In this document: positions 32,270 to 43,891 of the stretch, one piece after another | Numbering within the stretch: position 1 is the stretch's first letter | Layout: every line of letters begins with the position of its first letter | Made by a program: the position numbers and the translations under genes | NCBI GenBank assembly: GCA_900642245.1 | Contig: CAAAJI010000053.1 | Span: forward strand, 47,197 to 111,196 | Length of the DNA: 64,000 bases | Direction of reading: 5' to 3' | Source: Fragilaria radians | Taxonomy: Eukaryota; Bacillariophyta; Fragilariophyceae; Fragilariales; Fragilariaceae | The notes under the pieces: generated by a model | Told to the model about the DNA's origin: nothing | What the model saw: only the letters and a program-made list of their open reading frames with translations | Database searches by the model: none

Positions 32270-34087
32270 TCATCGATTCCGTTGCGAATCTAAATTTGTG
32301 AATTCTGAGGCTGGAACAACAAGGTCTTTCTCTGAATGCTCAACATAGTCTGGCATCTTGTTAAGTATTCTGGTACTTTTCGGTGCATATCTGGGCGGGG
32401 AAGGTCGATGATTGTATAAGTATCTTTGTAAATCTACGACATTGTCATGAGCAGTTCTGCCTTGTGCCGGCTTCGAGATTATTCGCAAATACCAGTTGTC
32501 AGATGTATCACGAGCAAGGCAACCCATGATGAGAGCAGTGTGCTTATCAAGTTCCTGAGAATCTGTAAGTGTGTACGTTGCAATCGAATAGTTTGTTTTC
32601 GGGTCGTACAAACGACAGGACGCCAGAGAAACGTCGTCGAGTTCTTGTCCACTGAACGAGTTGATTACAAATCCAATGTAGTGGATATCTGAACTAGTAT
32701 TCTGTAGGGATATTAATATTCTTTCATCGTCACCCATGGAGTCTCCTTCACGTTCATCTCCTGAATGTCGTATTGATTTATCTTTGGATCGAAGTTGTTT
32801 AAAGTAGACTATGTCCAATGGCATCAAGTCTTTGGCAAGACATATAGCGGAAACGTCAAGATCTATATTTACCCCTTCTGTAACGTCCCATTTAAGACCG
32901 AACGCAACCCATTTAGGAATTTTACGCCTTGAAAAATCATGAATCCTTATCTGCGCTTCTTTTCGCAAGACTGCCATTCTTTCTAAAGGATCTACGGCTA
33001 TGTCGGGAATCAAATCTTGTGAATAGCTCTTTATCTCAGGAATAAGAGAACCGAAACATCGGCAGCGCAAATCAAAGTCTTCAATAATTGAAAGAACCCA
33101 GCTTTCATTGTTATCTCGAGCAAGTCTCATCATAAACATTGCGGTGTATCCGCCAAAGCGAGTAGGGATGAAGTCACAAATACCTATTCCCCGGTTTAGC
33201 TCCAATACACGGACCTTTCCAGACTTTAAATTCTTGAATGTCTTTTTAGGGGTTGCAACCGCTAGAATAAAGTATAAAGCCTTGATGCTTTGTGGAACAG
33301 ACTTTAGATGACATATGAGTGTTTCTTGACTAAAATGAGTATCCCCTTGTTGGTCTCCAGAATGCAAGATGGATTGATTTGGGTTTGATCGATTACCGTA
33401 GTATACAGTATTCTTGATAGATAGATTCCCCACGGTGTCAATTGCAACGCAGCTTGTATCTAAATCTATTTCTTCTCCCTTTCGAGTTTCCCATTTACAG
33501 CATACTTGAATGGAATCAAATTCTATAACTTTGTTATTTCCTCGAGCAAGGGATAGCATTTTTCTTATCGACACTGCTGTAAAAATCTCTAGATGCCCCC
33601 TGGCATTCGTGCATTTGAATCTTCCTTTACCAGGAATGACTTTGTACCATTTCGTGCTGGGTGAATCCGTACAATGCACTGGAATCCGAACGATGCCCAT
33701 TGAATCATGATCTTTCCCGTGATCAAAATCGAAGATTCGGAATTCCAAATTTACCGCTCCACTTCTTTCCAAAAGTTGATGTGTTTCATCAACTCCCAAA
33801 GTTAGTTGGAACTGTTGATTCCATACTGGATCCAACGTTTTGAAGATTACTTTTGTCTTCCCCAGGAATGTCTTCCCTCCATAAACTTTCACAAACGGAT
33901 CTGAAGTCGTTGCTTGACCAACGCTTTCCAATTTACGATCCTTCGGAACAAGCCCCTTTCCTTGCTTAACTTCAATGTCAATAACTAAGCCGCCGAGATC
34001 TTTTGGCGTCATTCTATTAACATCTCTGTGAAAATGAATTCGAAGGGCAACGAATATCCCTATTACGAAACCAGTAGTGAAATACAA
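32270..34087 (-). CDS. Membrane-anchored C2 protein with two TerD-like domains (5' end uncertain)
   Basis: At least 605 codons are open. The 5' edge has no ATG: the frame is open up to about 34126 and reads RFIVQYGVTFND, then FTTGFVIGIFVALRIHFH, a single membrane span, so a short upstream exon is likely. The first in-frame ATG (34012) would remove the span. Next comes a C2 domain (LVIDIEVKQGKGL to about residue 160) with acidic calcium-site residues in TSDPFVKVYG and FDFDHGKDHD. Two TerD-like domains follow, each with the family signature: IDLDTSCVAIDTVGN with SILHSGDQQGD, and VNIDLDVSAICLAKDL with SIRHSGDEREGDSMGDDE. TerD proteins bind calcium and belong to bacterial stress (tellurite) systems. 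The tandem arrangement behind a C2 and an anchor suggests a calcium-dependent membrane role (inference). A C-terminal tail has no known motif. Confidence 0.75.
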   Translation of the reverse strand: MYFTTGFVIGIFVALRIHFHRDVNRMTPKDLGGLVIDIEVKQGKGLVPKDRKLESVGQATTSDPFVKVYGGKTFLGKTKVIFKTLDPVWNQQFQLTLGVDETHQLLERSGAVNLEFRIFDFDHGKDHDSMGIVRIPVHCTDSPSTKWYKVIPGKGRFKCTNARGHLEIFTAVSIRKMLSLARGNNKVIEFDSIQVCCKWETRKGEEIDLDTSCVAIDTVGNLSIKNTVYYGNRSNPNQSILHSGDQQGDTHFSQETLICHLKSVPQSIKALYFILAVATPKKTFKNLKSGKVRVLELNRGIGICDFIPTRFGGYTAMFMMRLARDNNESWVLSIIEDFDLRCRCFGSLIPEIKSYSQDLIPDIAVDPLERMAVLRKEAQIRIHDFSRRKIPKWVAFGLKWDVTEGVNIDLDVSAICLAKDLMPLDIVYFKQLRSKDKSIRHSGDEREGDSMGDDERILISLQNTSSDIHYIGFVINSFSGQELDDVSLASCRLYDPKTNYSIATYTLTDSQELDKHTALIMGCLARDTSDNWYLRIISKPAQGRTAHDNVVDLQRYLYNHRPSPPRYAPKSTRILNKMPDYVEHSEKDLVVPASEFTNLDSQRNR

Positions 34088-36589
34088 ACTGTCATTAAAC
34101 GTGACTCCGTATTGAACGATAAACCGGTATCTTCATAGATAGCATCTGATTATCGTTATTAAAACTCACTTGAGAAAATGAGATTATTTAAGCCTATTTC
34201 GGAGGAAATGAATTACAGTCTTGTAATTAGCCAAATACAATATTGTTATGTAATGTTTTACTAGGATTCATTGAAACTTCTTCGTAGGCTAACTCCCTAA
34301 TTAATGACATATTGGAGTCGACAATGTTTCTACCAATGGAATGGACATTCTTGTCCGAAATCTCCACAATTCGACGGAACATAAGTATCGTAAAAATATA
34401 GAAGAAAAACCGAAAAGTCGTTGTTACACCATCGCAAGCGTCTCGTCTTGTTGAAAGGAAACAATTATTTAGAGAAATTTGAAATTCAGAGGAAGACTGG
34501 GAAGTTAGAATTACATCGTTATCGTGACTCTTTGTTATTACACAAACTACTCTGGGAGATCCTTGATTAGATCCAGAAGTGTATCGAGAATATGTGGTCT
34601 ACAAAGGGACACTTAGAGTGTTGTATGTGCCGGTGTTATAAAGTTTTATATGGAAAGTGTCGGATATGAAGTAATTCCACAAGTCGCTTGAGTTGAAAAT
34701 CGTGCAATTAAGGGTAAACAACAAACACAAGCATGGCATGTGGATGATGTTGAATCAAGTCATTCTGACAGAAAGGTGAATGATGATTTTTGTAATTGGT
34801 TCTACTTATACATTTTGAGATAAATTCAGATACATGATATAGAAAGGAAAAGTTGAACAGATGAAAGATATCTCGGTAATTCAGCTTCGTGTACCTTACT
34901 TTCCATGAATTAATTGACACTATGTATCTGTTGAGATTCCTTCAGATCCATGACAGAAGACGGAAGAGTTGAACAGATAAAAAGATATCTCAGTACCAAA
35001 TAGAGAGTCAAATAAAGTAATCTTTACTGCGAAAAGCAGGATTACCTTCTAATGCGAAATCTGGCACATGTTTATCCTGTTACAACTACGGCAGAAGGAG
35101 AAAGTGAGCGATTCTCTGACCTTTAAAATTGTATAACTGTTACACAGTTCCGGGAGGCAGAATCTCTTTCAATTTGGCATTGCTGTCATCACCAATTCAT
35201 CCTGCTGCTCTGCTGCCTCAAAATACAATGATTTGGAAGCCTCCGTTGCTTTTGAGATGGTGAATACTCCATAGTCTTTGCATTCCTCAAGATTTCATGG
35301 CGGTTGTAAAATGTTGGAGGATTAGGAGAGAGAAATAGCTTGTCACAAAAGATATGCAATTACATCTGTGGTCATGTCAGCATACAAGGCTGCAATTGAT
35401 GCTCTTGACCGTTGTTAATTTACAAGCGTTGATATTGCCTATTTCCAAAACACTTTCAAAAGAAATACCTGCCACTGAGTCTTGAAAGTGTGGAGAGACA
35501 CCTTCAAAAGGAAGTAAATGAGAAATCGTGTCTACATGGTGATTGCCAAGGACTTTCACAAGTTATGTTTCCACAATACCTGCAATTTTGCATTTGTGAA
35601 GCAGCACCACATAGAATTATCCAAAAAAGAATCAGGACTGGCTAGAAGCTCAATTTTCATTTCCCTTGACAAGTGGTATTGTAGAGGAGCTGATTGGAGG
35701 TCTGCTCCTTCAATGAAGAATTTCCGAAGCTTGCCAGAATTGGTATCCAAAGTCAATGATGTGCTTTACTCTCCCCATTAACAACTGTTTCTCATGAGGA
35801 TCTCAAGAAATACAAGAGGGCATTTACTTTTATGTCACTTCTTCCCTAAGATTCTGCTGCAGACTAAGAAGATGTCATTGTTGAAAAGAGAGTCAAAAAC
35901 AATCCACAAGAACATAGATTCTCAAAATGATTGTCCGGATGGGAAAGATGCTAGAAATTGAAAATCTAATGCACTCTTTTGGCGTATCATGGACCTTTTA
36001 GTGAGGAAATGTATGAAAAGAATGTCAAAGCTCTCCTTTCTTCCATGATACACCAAATTCCCACAAACATAAACAACAATAACAACAAACAATAGGAAGT
36101 AACTTCCTAAACTGAAGATTATTTAATCCATTGGAATTAAATTCACGTTGCTCATCCGAATCTTCTGTTGTGTTTTTTCATTGATTCACTTCCATCCTTC
36201 TTTTCCATTTAAATCATTATTTTTCATTCCCCTAATACCTAAGCTTTTTAATTCTCTGTCTAAAAAAGCATGCACCCTAATTTTCCAAATCCTCTTTACC
36301 TATTGACTTCCGGAAAATGAAATCTTGTATCGCAAATAAATGTATTGTCAATAAATCACGTATCCTTTCTTTGCTCTTCCTGAAAGGAAAACCCAGTATC
36401 TTATCCTCTTCTCGTACACAATGATATGCAATTGCATTGTGTTTCTTCTTTAAGACACTCACAGGAACCGAAGCATAAAAACCACTGACATATTGTCACC
36501 TACCATCAAGACTGGCCCATTTCCTGTCGATCCTCAAAATCGGAGCAAAAAATATCTAAGCTGTAGTAAGAGCTCCATTGATATCCTTA
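34088..36589. other. Gene-poor stretch
   Basis: About 2.5 kb without a supported gene. It contains the degenerate repeat pair listed separately. An 87-codon open stretch at 35518-35781 (+) has no recognisable domain; other frames are closed. Confidence 0.35.
34814..34997 (+). repeat. Degenerate direct repeat, two units about 114 bp apart
   Basis: Unit 1 spans about 34814-34880 and unit 2 about 34928-34997. Both share the order gagat, ttcagat, catga, gttgaacagat and aagatatctc followed by ggta or agta, at matching positions and with scattered differences. Only two units are seen, so this is an old local duplication rather than a satellite. Confidence 0.6.
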
Positions 36590-36830
36590 GTGCTACTAAT
36601 TTTGAGCCATCAGCTTAGATGATCACCAAATTGGTGCATACTAAAGTATAACAAGGATACCATTGATGGACCTTCTTGTTATCAGATCAAGAGCATGGTC
36701 AACATACAAATAGACAGTTGTCCTAACCATTTGTTCCGTGTTTAGGAAGGTCACTTTGAATTTCTTCATAAGTGTTGGGTTGGAATGCCTTCCAGTTAAG
36801 ATGCTGCTCAATAGGATAAATTAAATGATC
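36590..36830 (-). mobile_element. Ty1/copia-type retrotransposon relic (RT/RNase H region)
   Basis: Read on the minus strand, two blocks in different frames match the copia polyprotein just before and inside the RNase H domain. The first is LNWKAFQPNTYEEIQSDLP (about 36800-36745). The second is TVYLYVDHALDLITRRSING followed by ILVIL, a stop and YAPIW (about 36715-36605); intact elements have an Asp-Ala-Asp-His-Ala, Thr-Arg-Arg-Ser and Ala-Pro-Ile order here. Frameshifts and stops show that it is long dead. No flanking LTRs could be recognised. Neighbouring sequence up to about 37100 may be the same element, too decayed to read. Confidence 0.6.
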
Positions 36831-39177
36831 TGGATGCTGAATCAACAATGATCATACCCTTTGGGAAAGTCTTGAGGTAAGCCAGATCCTCCTATCTGCC
36901 TTCAAATGTCCTTCTCCTTATGACACGCTGAACCTCCACGTAACGGATGTCCTTTAAGCCATATCAAATCAACATGGACAATTATCCAGACACAACAGAC
37001 AATGATGTATCGATACTTTGCAGTATCTTCATCAGTACATAGAGGTTAATCGTCTATATCTGGGTGGAATCTCTCGCTCGTAAGTACCTCTATGGGTTTG
37101 GACGTTTTTCCAAAAAATACTTTCAAACTTGGGAACTAAGTTCTAGCTAAAAGTCTTCAGGTGAGCTAGAACCAATCATTGATTCGTCCCTGACTCTCAA
37201 AGGAATTCCATATTCCCACCGAGAAAATCTTCGAAATGTCTACATTCTTCAAAAAATAGATCTTTCCAAGACTTGATGATTTCATTGGTCATTACTTCAG
37301 ATAAGGTTGCCATCCACTTAGGCGGCAAGATCTTTGTAATGTAATGCCTAATGAACCATTCATAAATCTGGGTTCGTGAAAAATTAAGGAAGATATCTTA
37401 AATTCAAATGACTACTTTACTAACTTAACCTGAAAAGGCCTCGAAATTGTATTACATCATTTAGAGTAATCAATATCCATCACAAATTGCACTTGCCTTT
37501 CAACTTTGGTGTAGTCCTCCTAACTGCAATATCGTGATCCCTGCAGCAAGCGCTGCCTTAGATCTGGTTCTAATAGAAATACCATTAGGGAAATTTTGTG
37601 CTAACCTTTAGACGGGATATTCCTTACCTCAATAGCTTGGTCTTGTATCTAGCTTGTCAAGGCAATCTTGAAATAATTCTTGGTAGAAAATACCCGCTTA
37701 CAACAATGATAGCCATGATTATCTTGTAGTATTATTACGTCCCTAGTCCCTGGGGTCAGCGGCATTCCATATCAAAAAGGGTTGTGAGCAACTATTTTTT
37801 TCAATCTGACTCCAGGATGCGTAGTTGTGGATGTCAATGTCTGCTTTTGTTGTGTCGAGGTACAGGATTAGCAGTTTTCGCTTGAGCATCCTTGCGGAGT
37901 CTTGAGTCGGAACGACCTCCCATGATTGTATAGGATACATAGATAGTGTTTATATTCATAGTGTTTTTTGTCTTTTGTTTGTGTAAAATGAGTCAATATG
38001 TTCATTTTGATGCCTCCAAGACATGGTCCGCACTTTCCATACGCAAATTTTTAAATTGTTTTATTTTCTTTATTTTAAGCTATTTATGAGAAACGTAAGT
38101 GAGCCATCCCGTGCTAAGAAAGCCCCTCAAATCTTATTCTAGTTTGGAGAGGCCATGCTCTGTCAGGTATGCGTTGAATTAGTAAAATATGGTTGGAAAT
38201 GTAAATAAATAACGCATTATGTGTTGAGTCTTCAATTCTTCAAGATCCTCAAAAATCTTGCTGAAACAGTTGTTTGCTCTCCATAATGTTGATTTGTTTA
38301 TGACTATATGATGAATTGACTGAATGCCTTCATTGTAGCAGAACATATGGAGTAATATTGTGAATCATTTATTCGTGTTGGAGTTCTTCAAAATTTGGAT
38401 TTGAACACGAAAAATACATCCCATAGAACCACACCACATTGTGATGATTATCATTTTTCTTCTTGTAATACAATTTATCTTTTATCCAATAAAAAAGTTT
38501 GAGTGGATAGTAGGATGATATTTCTTTAATTGGATTGTAATGTCAAATATGGCTAAACGTATTTTCTTTTCATGATATTCGAGTAGTCTTATTTTCTTAC
38601 TGAGATGGAAAAAATAGTTATTACGTACCCTTGTTAGAAAAATGTCGATTACGATGGAATCGGAATAACCGCGACGAAATGCCAACAAAATTTTCAGCTT
38701 TTTTCAAATTTTCAAAGCAATGTTTAATTCCACCCCCACTAAATAGAAGAAAAACACTGTACTACTGGTGGTGAATAATTTCGATATAAGCATTACAACA
38801 GCACTTACAATCAAGAATCAAATCTGGAAGAATTTTTCTTGTTAGAAACCAGGTTTTGTACCCAAAGAAATTTAGTGGGAAACAATCCTTTAATCGAAGA
38901 AATCCCTATTTAGGAGAGCACAACGGCCATTTATTTCTTATAAAGCTTTGAATATTAGCATAAATTCCAAATATTTCTTGAAAACTTTTCAAATGTGAAA
39001 TATGAAACATTATTAGTTCATTATTTTCCAACTTTAGAAATACCAAATGCAGTCGGGACAAGACAGGTCTGGAGACATTTCTCACTGAATTCATTAATTA
39101 ACACGAGACCTTAGGTGTGCATCATTTTTGCAAAGTTACATTTCGAAGTATCGAGATAGTAACATTAAGTAAGGTCA
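36831..39177. other. Gene-poor stretch
   Basis: About 2.3 kb of AT-rich sequence with stops in all frames, between the copia relic and the next gene. Part of it is probably eroded element DNA. Nothing could be assigned. Confidence 0.3.
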
Positions 39178-39783
39178 ATGGTCCGTGCTACTTATTCCGA
39201 CAACCTGTTGGAATGGGGCGAGACGTCATTCAATGACAAACGCAAAAGCCCTTCATTTATGCAGATAATGCTTGGGACTTGTGGAGGAATGGTGGATGCC
39301 GCGAATGTAATTTTCAACACTGATCAGTCTTGTAGCATAAACAGTGGTGATGATGAGTCGGAAAAGCTACATCTAGCGCGACGGAAAATGTCACATTCAT
39401 TACGAAGATCTAAGGAAGTAACTGAAGTACCTGAATTTCTTGATGCTGACTTCAGAGCAGGAAATCAGAGGTTCTCATTAACGGGCGATGACATTTCACT
39501 ACTTTCGTCTTACACTTTGGAGCAAATGGCCCAACCAAAACATTTTGAACATGATAGTTTATTTCGAGGAAGAAAAGTGTTCGAAGATTCCGCTTGGTCA
39601 GCAGTATTAACTGAGGTAAGCGAAGATTCTCAGGATGACACAAGGGGTGATTTATGGCATTCTTACTATAAAAAAGTGGCCCCGCTTTCTGGAATGGTTG
39701 TCAAATCGCCAACGACGAAAATTGACGGAAGCATTTGCAGTGGAGAAAGCATATCAACTTTAGGTATTGACACCATGACATAA
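39178..39783 (+). CDS. Hypothetical protein, family not recognised
   Basis: A 201 aa single-exon open frame from ATG 39178 to TAA 39783. It is polar and rich in Ser, Asp and Glu, with short hydrophobic patches (FMQIMLGTCGGMVDAANVIF), a basic stretch (LARRKMSHSLRRSKE) and conserved-looking segments FLDADFRAGNQRFSLTGDD and DDTRGDLWHSYYKKVAPLSG. Amino-acid composition and the lack of stops set it apart from the surrounding AT-rich DNA, so I believe it is a real gene. No domain, signal peptide or membrane span is clear. Probably a lineage-specific protein. Confidence 0.55.
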   Translation: MVRATYSDNLLEWGETSFNDKRKSPSFMQIMLGTCGGMVDAANVIFNTDQSCSINSGDDESEKLHLARRKMSHSLRRSKEVTEVPEFLDADFRAGNQRFSLTGDDISLLSSYTLEQMAQPKHFEHDSLFRGRKVFEDSAWSAVLTEVSEDSQDDTRGDLWHSYYKKVAPLSGMVVKSPTTKIDGSICSGESISTLGIDTMT

Positions 39784-40038
39784 AGCGAAATTTAAGAGAT
39801 TGACAAGGCTAAAAAATAATTTCAAGATTTGGAACTTTTTGAGAGGAATTGTAAATGAGATTTTTTTTCGACACAAAATAGAACTAAATTTAATCCAACC
39901 AAGCTAGATTTTCCTATCTTGAAGTAATTAGCTCGAAATCAAATCTCGATCTGGGAAATAGAGAAAAGACTGTGAGGGAAATGGAATTAAGCATTTATTC
40001 AAGTTTTTCAAGGCCTGATGTTTGCTTGAGAAGACTGT

Positions 40039-40877
40039 TTACCCGTTGAAGGCAACGGATGGTACATCCCCAATGGTTTCAAACGTGTTAGGATAATATT
40101 CATATATTAATGTGTTAGTTGATTGATCCATTGTCTCGTTTCCCCAGCTCATTGACCTTATCCGCCATTTGTCAGCTCTTTCCCCAGCTGAATGACTAAC
40201 ACTGTAATAGCTGCTCTCCTCCATGTGTAAATTGATCTTCTCCACTATGAACTTGCCTTCTTTATATTTCTGACTTTGCTCGTAGGCTTTTGCATACGTC
40301 CATCCAACAATCGAATGGCACCGTGTGCAAGAAATATCGCAAACGCTGTGAAGACCTGTTATCAACATTCTATCTTCTTTTCCACCAACTTCAACGTTTA
40401 CGCACTGATCAAATAAGTACGCTCTCCCTAAACAATAGCATGTAAGAAATTTGCACAAAGGAATACATACTGCACAGGACACTTACCATGGCGACCATGG
40501 AAACTTTTTGAGATTATATCATCATGACTCGTTAGATGTGTCCTACAATGTGCGCAAGTGTAGATCTGAGGACCATCAAGATAAACCATGGAATCGTTCA
40601 TCCTCTGCGCTGAAAGTCCTTTAAATTTGGTTATCTTTACTGTCTCTTCACTCAAAACCCTACGATCATTTCTTCTACGTTTATCCATCTCATCAAGTGG
40701 GGCAATTGAAGCAGTTTGATCACAGTCTTGACGACTGAAATATTGAATATTCTTTTCGGAGATATTTCTTGTTTCACACTGTAAAGAGGGATGACTGCAA
40801 GCTAATGAATCCAATTCTCTTCCGATCTCAGAATCGTGAGAGCTTCCTGGAATGTCGAGTGAAATTCGTTTGGACAT
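40039..40877 (-). CDS. Yippee-like zinc-binding protein with long N- and C-terminal extensions, two exons
   Basis: Exon 1 is 40877-40487, a 59 bp GT-AG intron follows (40486-40428), exon 2 is 40427-40039, 259 aa. The Yippee domain (about residues 100-205) has both zinc CxxC pairs, C108-C111 (YTCAHCRTHL) and C164-C167 (ISCTRCHSIVGW), and the family blocks ISKSFHGRHGRAYLFDQ, ITGLHSVCDI and SQKYKEGKFIVEK. The intron falls exactly within HGRHG/RAYLF. Yippee proteins are usually about 120 aa. Here 100 residues precede the domain, including KRRRNDRR, a possible nuclear signal, and about 55 follow it. Members act in ubiquitin ligase complexes or chromosome and cell-cycle functions; the role here is not known. 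Confidence 0.9.
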
Positions 40878-43800
40878 GGGTTATGAGAAACACGACTTCT
40901 ACAATTATTCTTTACAGAATTAGAATTCAACTTCTTTGTCTGTCCTTCCACAATTATGCAGTTCAAAAAAGGAATTCTAGGTCAATCGAATCGAAGTTAC
41001 CTGGACACGCATATCATCCCATCATCCCTAAAATTTGCTATTCTGTAAACAAGGGATTTTAGATTTAAGCAGAGCAGACTTAACAACTAGGCCAAGAAAA
41101 ATCATCAAAATACTATTTTTTTAAATCCAACCTTCCTTATAATGTGATCCTATAAATAATAGAATTCAAAGAAAATTAATGTGAAAGTCAATTTTTCCAT
41201 GAAAGTTAAGAATATATATTGGAAGATAGCATTCACAACTTTAAAATAAAAAAGTCAAAGGTTAAACCTCAATAATTATGCTTCACATTGCTCTTCCACT
41301 TTCAATCGACTATTTAGCATTTTGATATGATCTAGACAATTCAAAACTAACTTATTCCATGATTGAATGTGAATGGTTGAAAAGCTTCCTGAGGCTCACC
41401 TTTGACATACATATTCCTAAAAGCAGGTATTCTTGGTGTTGGGTTAATGCTTTTTGCTCTTGTTCATAATTTTCTAAGGCTCATAATAATTTTGAATGAA
41501 TGTTTGATTCTATTTTTTTTATGTCACATTACAATCGCTCTCCACTAGTAGACATTAATGAATATCCAAATTCAATGTTCAATCAACACCATTAAGTGAC
41601 TCAAAAGAAAAAAGAAGTGAAGTATCTGCTTTGGCTCAGGACGTTTTTCGGAAAAATTCCAAGAATGATCTGAAAGCATCCACTACAGCTACTTCAAGTA
41701 GATGAATGAATGCATTTCATTGTGCGATTTGTGAAATTCCGAGTTTATGGTGATAATGATTTGTGAAATACCGTCCATTTGGTGATAATAACAAAAGGTA
41801 TATTATTCAACGCATAACTTACTTTTTCCCTAAGGGCAACGACAATGACATAACATATAGATATCAAACCAAATGTTTCCCTTTTGATTTCCTTGAATAG
41901 GTTCGTTAAAGCATGATATATCCTCATTCTCTATAATTACTTGTGCAAAAAGCCGTAAGGGAGCTCTCCAATGAAGGTACAGAAAAGCATTGCAAAGCTA
42001 GTTAATTTATGTATAAACTGACTTGAGAGCCGAAACTTATTGCCTTTTTTATATGTATTTCCATCATCTTTTTTTCCTTGATAGTTACTTGCCATGCTTT
42101 GAGATTGAAAACCGGAGATATTTTAATTCACAGGCGAGTTTTGTGAAATCAGACACAAATCTTATGAGTCCATATTTATTTATTGTTTTATATAGGGAAA
42201 GAACATTCAAATATGTTATCAATTGGCATTTCTCAGATGGTGCATGTGATGCTAATTGAATTCTTTGTGTTGTCAACACATTCATAATTACTACACACTT
42301 CTTCCTGTCGATGACACAACTTTCTAACAAACAGTAGAGTATCTATAGCCTACTTGTAGGCAACAAAGGTTGGCCCATCCAAACAATTGAATAAAACCAA
42401 AAAAAGCTTTCTTACTCTTATGCTCTTTCAAATGAAGCAACATTCCAACACATGTGTTATAAAGTGCTTGCAGTCTTGGCTCAACGACTTTGATTTCATC
42501 TCATGACCTCACAACTTGCAGCTTCCAAGATCTTTCTGTTGCATACCATGAATATTTCTGAGATAGCCTTGATGTCAATCAGGTTAACCCCAAGTAAAAT
42601 TCTGGCTTAGGAGATTCATGTATCCAATCCAGATATTTTCTGAAAAGTGCCCCTTCAGCTGAAGACCCAACAACTCTTGATCTATCATATCAATTGCGTT
42701 GCTACTGTTTCTTGAAATAATTGTACATTAGCACTACTTTTTTTAAAGAGTTGCGGATGATCTCTGAGCCATCTTCTCCCCGTATGTCTTCTTCTTTTTA
42801 GCTTGCCTTATGACCCAATCTTTTACAGGTAGGGCTTTTGCATCTACGCTCAGAGTTTGAGCACTGAATTCGCAACACTCTCACCATTGCTCAATGAAAT
42901 TCTTCAATAACCTCCCAAGCACCAAAACAACACGAGGATAATATATCCAAAGTTTTATTTTTCTATACATTTCCACAACAACGTTTTTAACACTACTCGT
43001 ACTATGCCTAAACTTGCAGTATTAACTGAAAATTTAAAGTACAAATGAACAAGCTTTTGGGAAAATACGCTTTCTTTAAAGTGATCAGTTTCTGTAGCGT
43101 TTTCTACTTCAAAAATACAACTTACACAACCAAATCCGTGGTCTCCACCATGTAGCAACATGTATAGTATCTGATAATTGGTTCCAGATATTGTACATTT
43201 TTTGAGTGCATCCAAACAATTGAAAGCTACATATCAATGCTTGATGCCTTGAAGTACGTTGTTGATGGACTTGGTAAGGGTGAAGAATATGTTAAGGAAT
43301 GGGTATACTCACAAAAAGAGCGGAATTGGGTTTCTTTTTGTTGACGTTGTTTGATTGATGAACTTGAAATGTTTTGGAACCCCTGATCCAGCTCTTGACA
43401 CAGATCCAAAACTTGCAAGATCAAATCTCCAATTTTACAAGTGGTCTATTTGTTTTTCATGCCAAATCTAATGACCTGGAATTCTTCAGGGAACCAAGAA
43501 GAGCACTGACCAAAAAGGAATACAGGATGTTACAGAGAATATTTAAAACCGAGAATTCTCTGACAACATGATTTGGAAATTTGGGATGCCAACATTTTTA
43601 AATTATCAGTTTCTTTTAAATGTAAAGATTGACGATATAACCCAGGTAAATTTGTGTCCATGATGAATTCGCTAAATGTTCAAAAGCAAAACTTAGCTGG
43701 TCAAGAGAGAGATGCATTGCTACTCTGGATTGAGCTAAAAAATTTGATCAACACAATAACGGCGTAAATCATGTGCCATCCATGGATATCTTTCTTTCTT

Positions 43801-43891
43801 ATTTACTGTTCGATTCGTCTTATTCATAGGCCTGAGAGCTAGGTACTAGTACAGTGATTCTAACTAATCCCAAAATTCCTTGGCAAATAAA
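40878..43891. other. 3 kb gene-poor stretch
   Basis: AT-rich with short random-like open stretches on both strands (for example 42023-42259 and 43374-43571) that show no domain. Possibly old transposon DNA; nothing could be assigned. Confidence 0.3.

Noticed and set aside
35518..35781. 87-codon open stretch on the + strand.
   Set aside because: No family or start context; an overlapping opposite-strand frame is equally open. Could be element debris.
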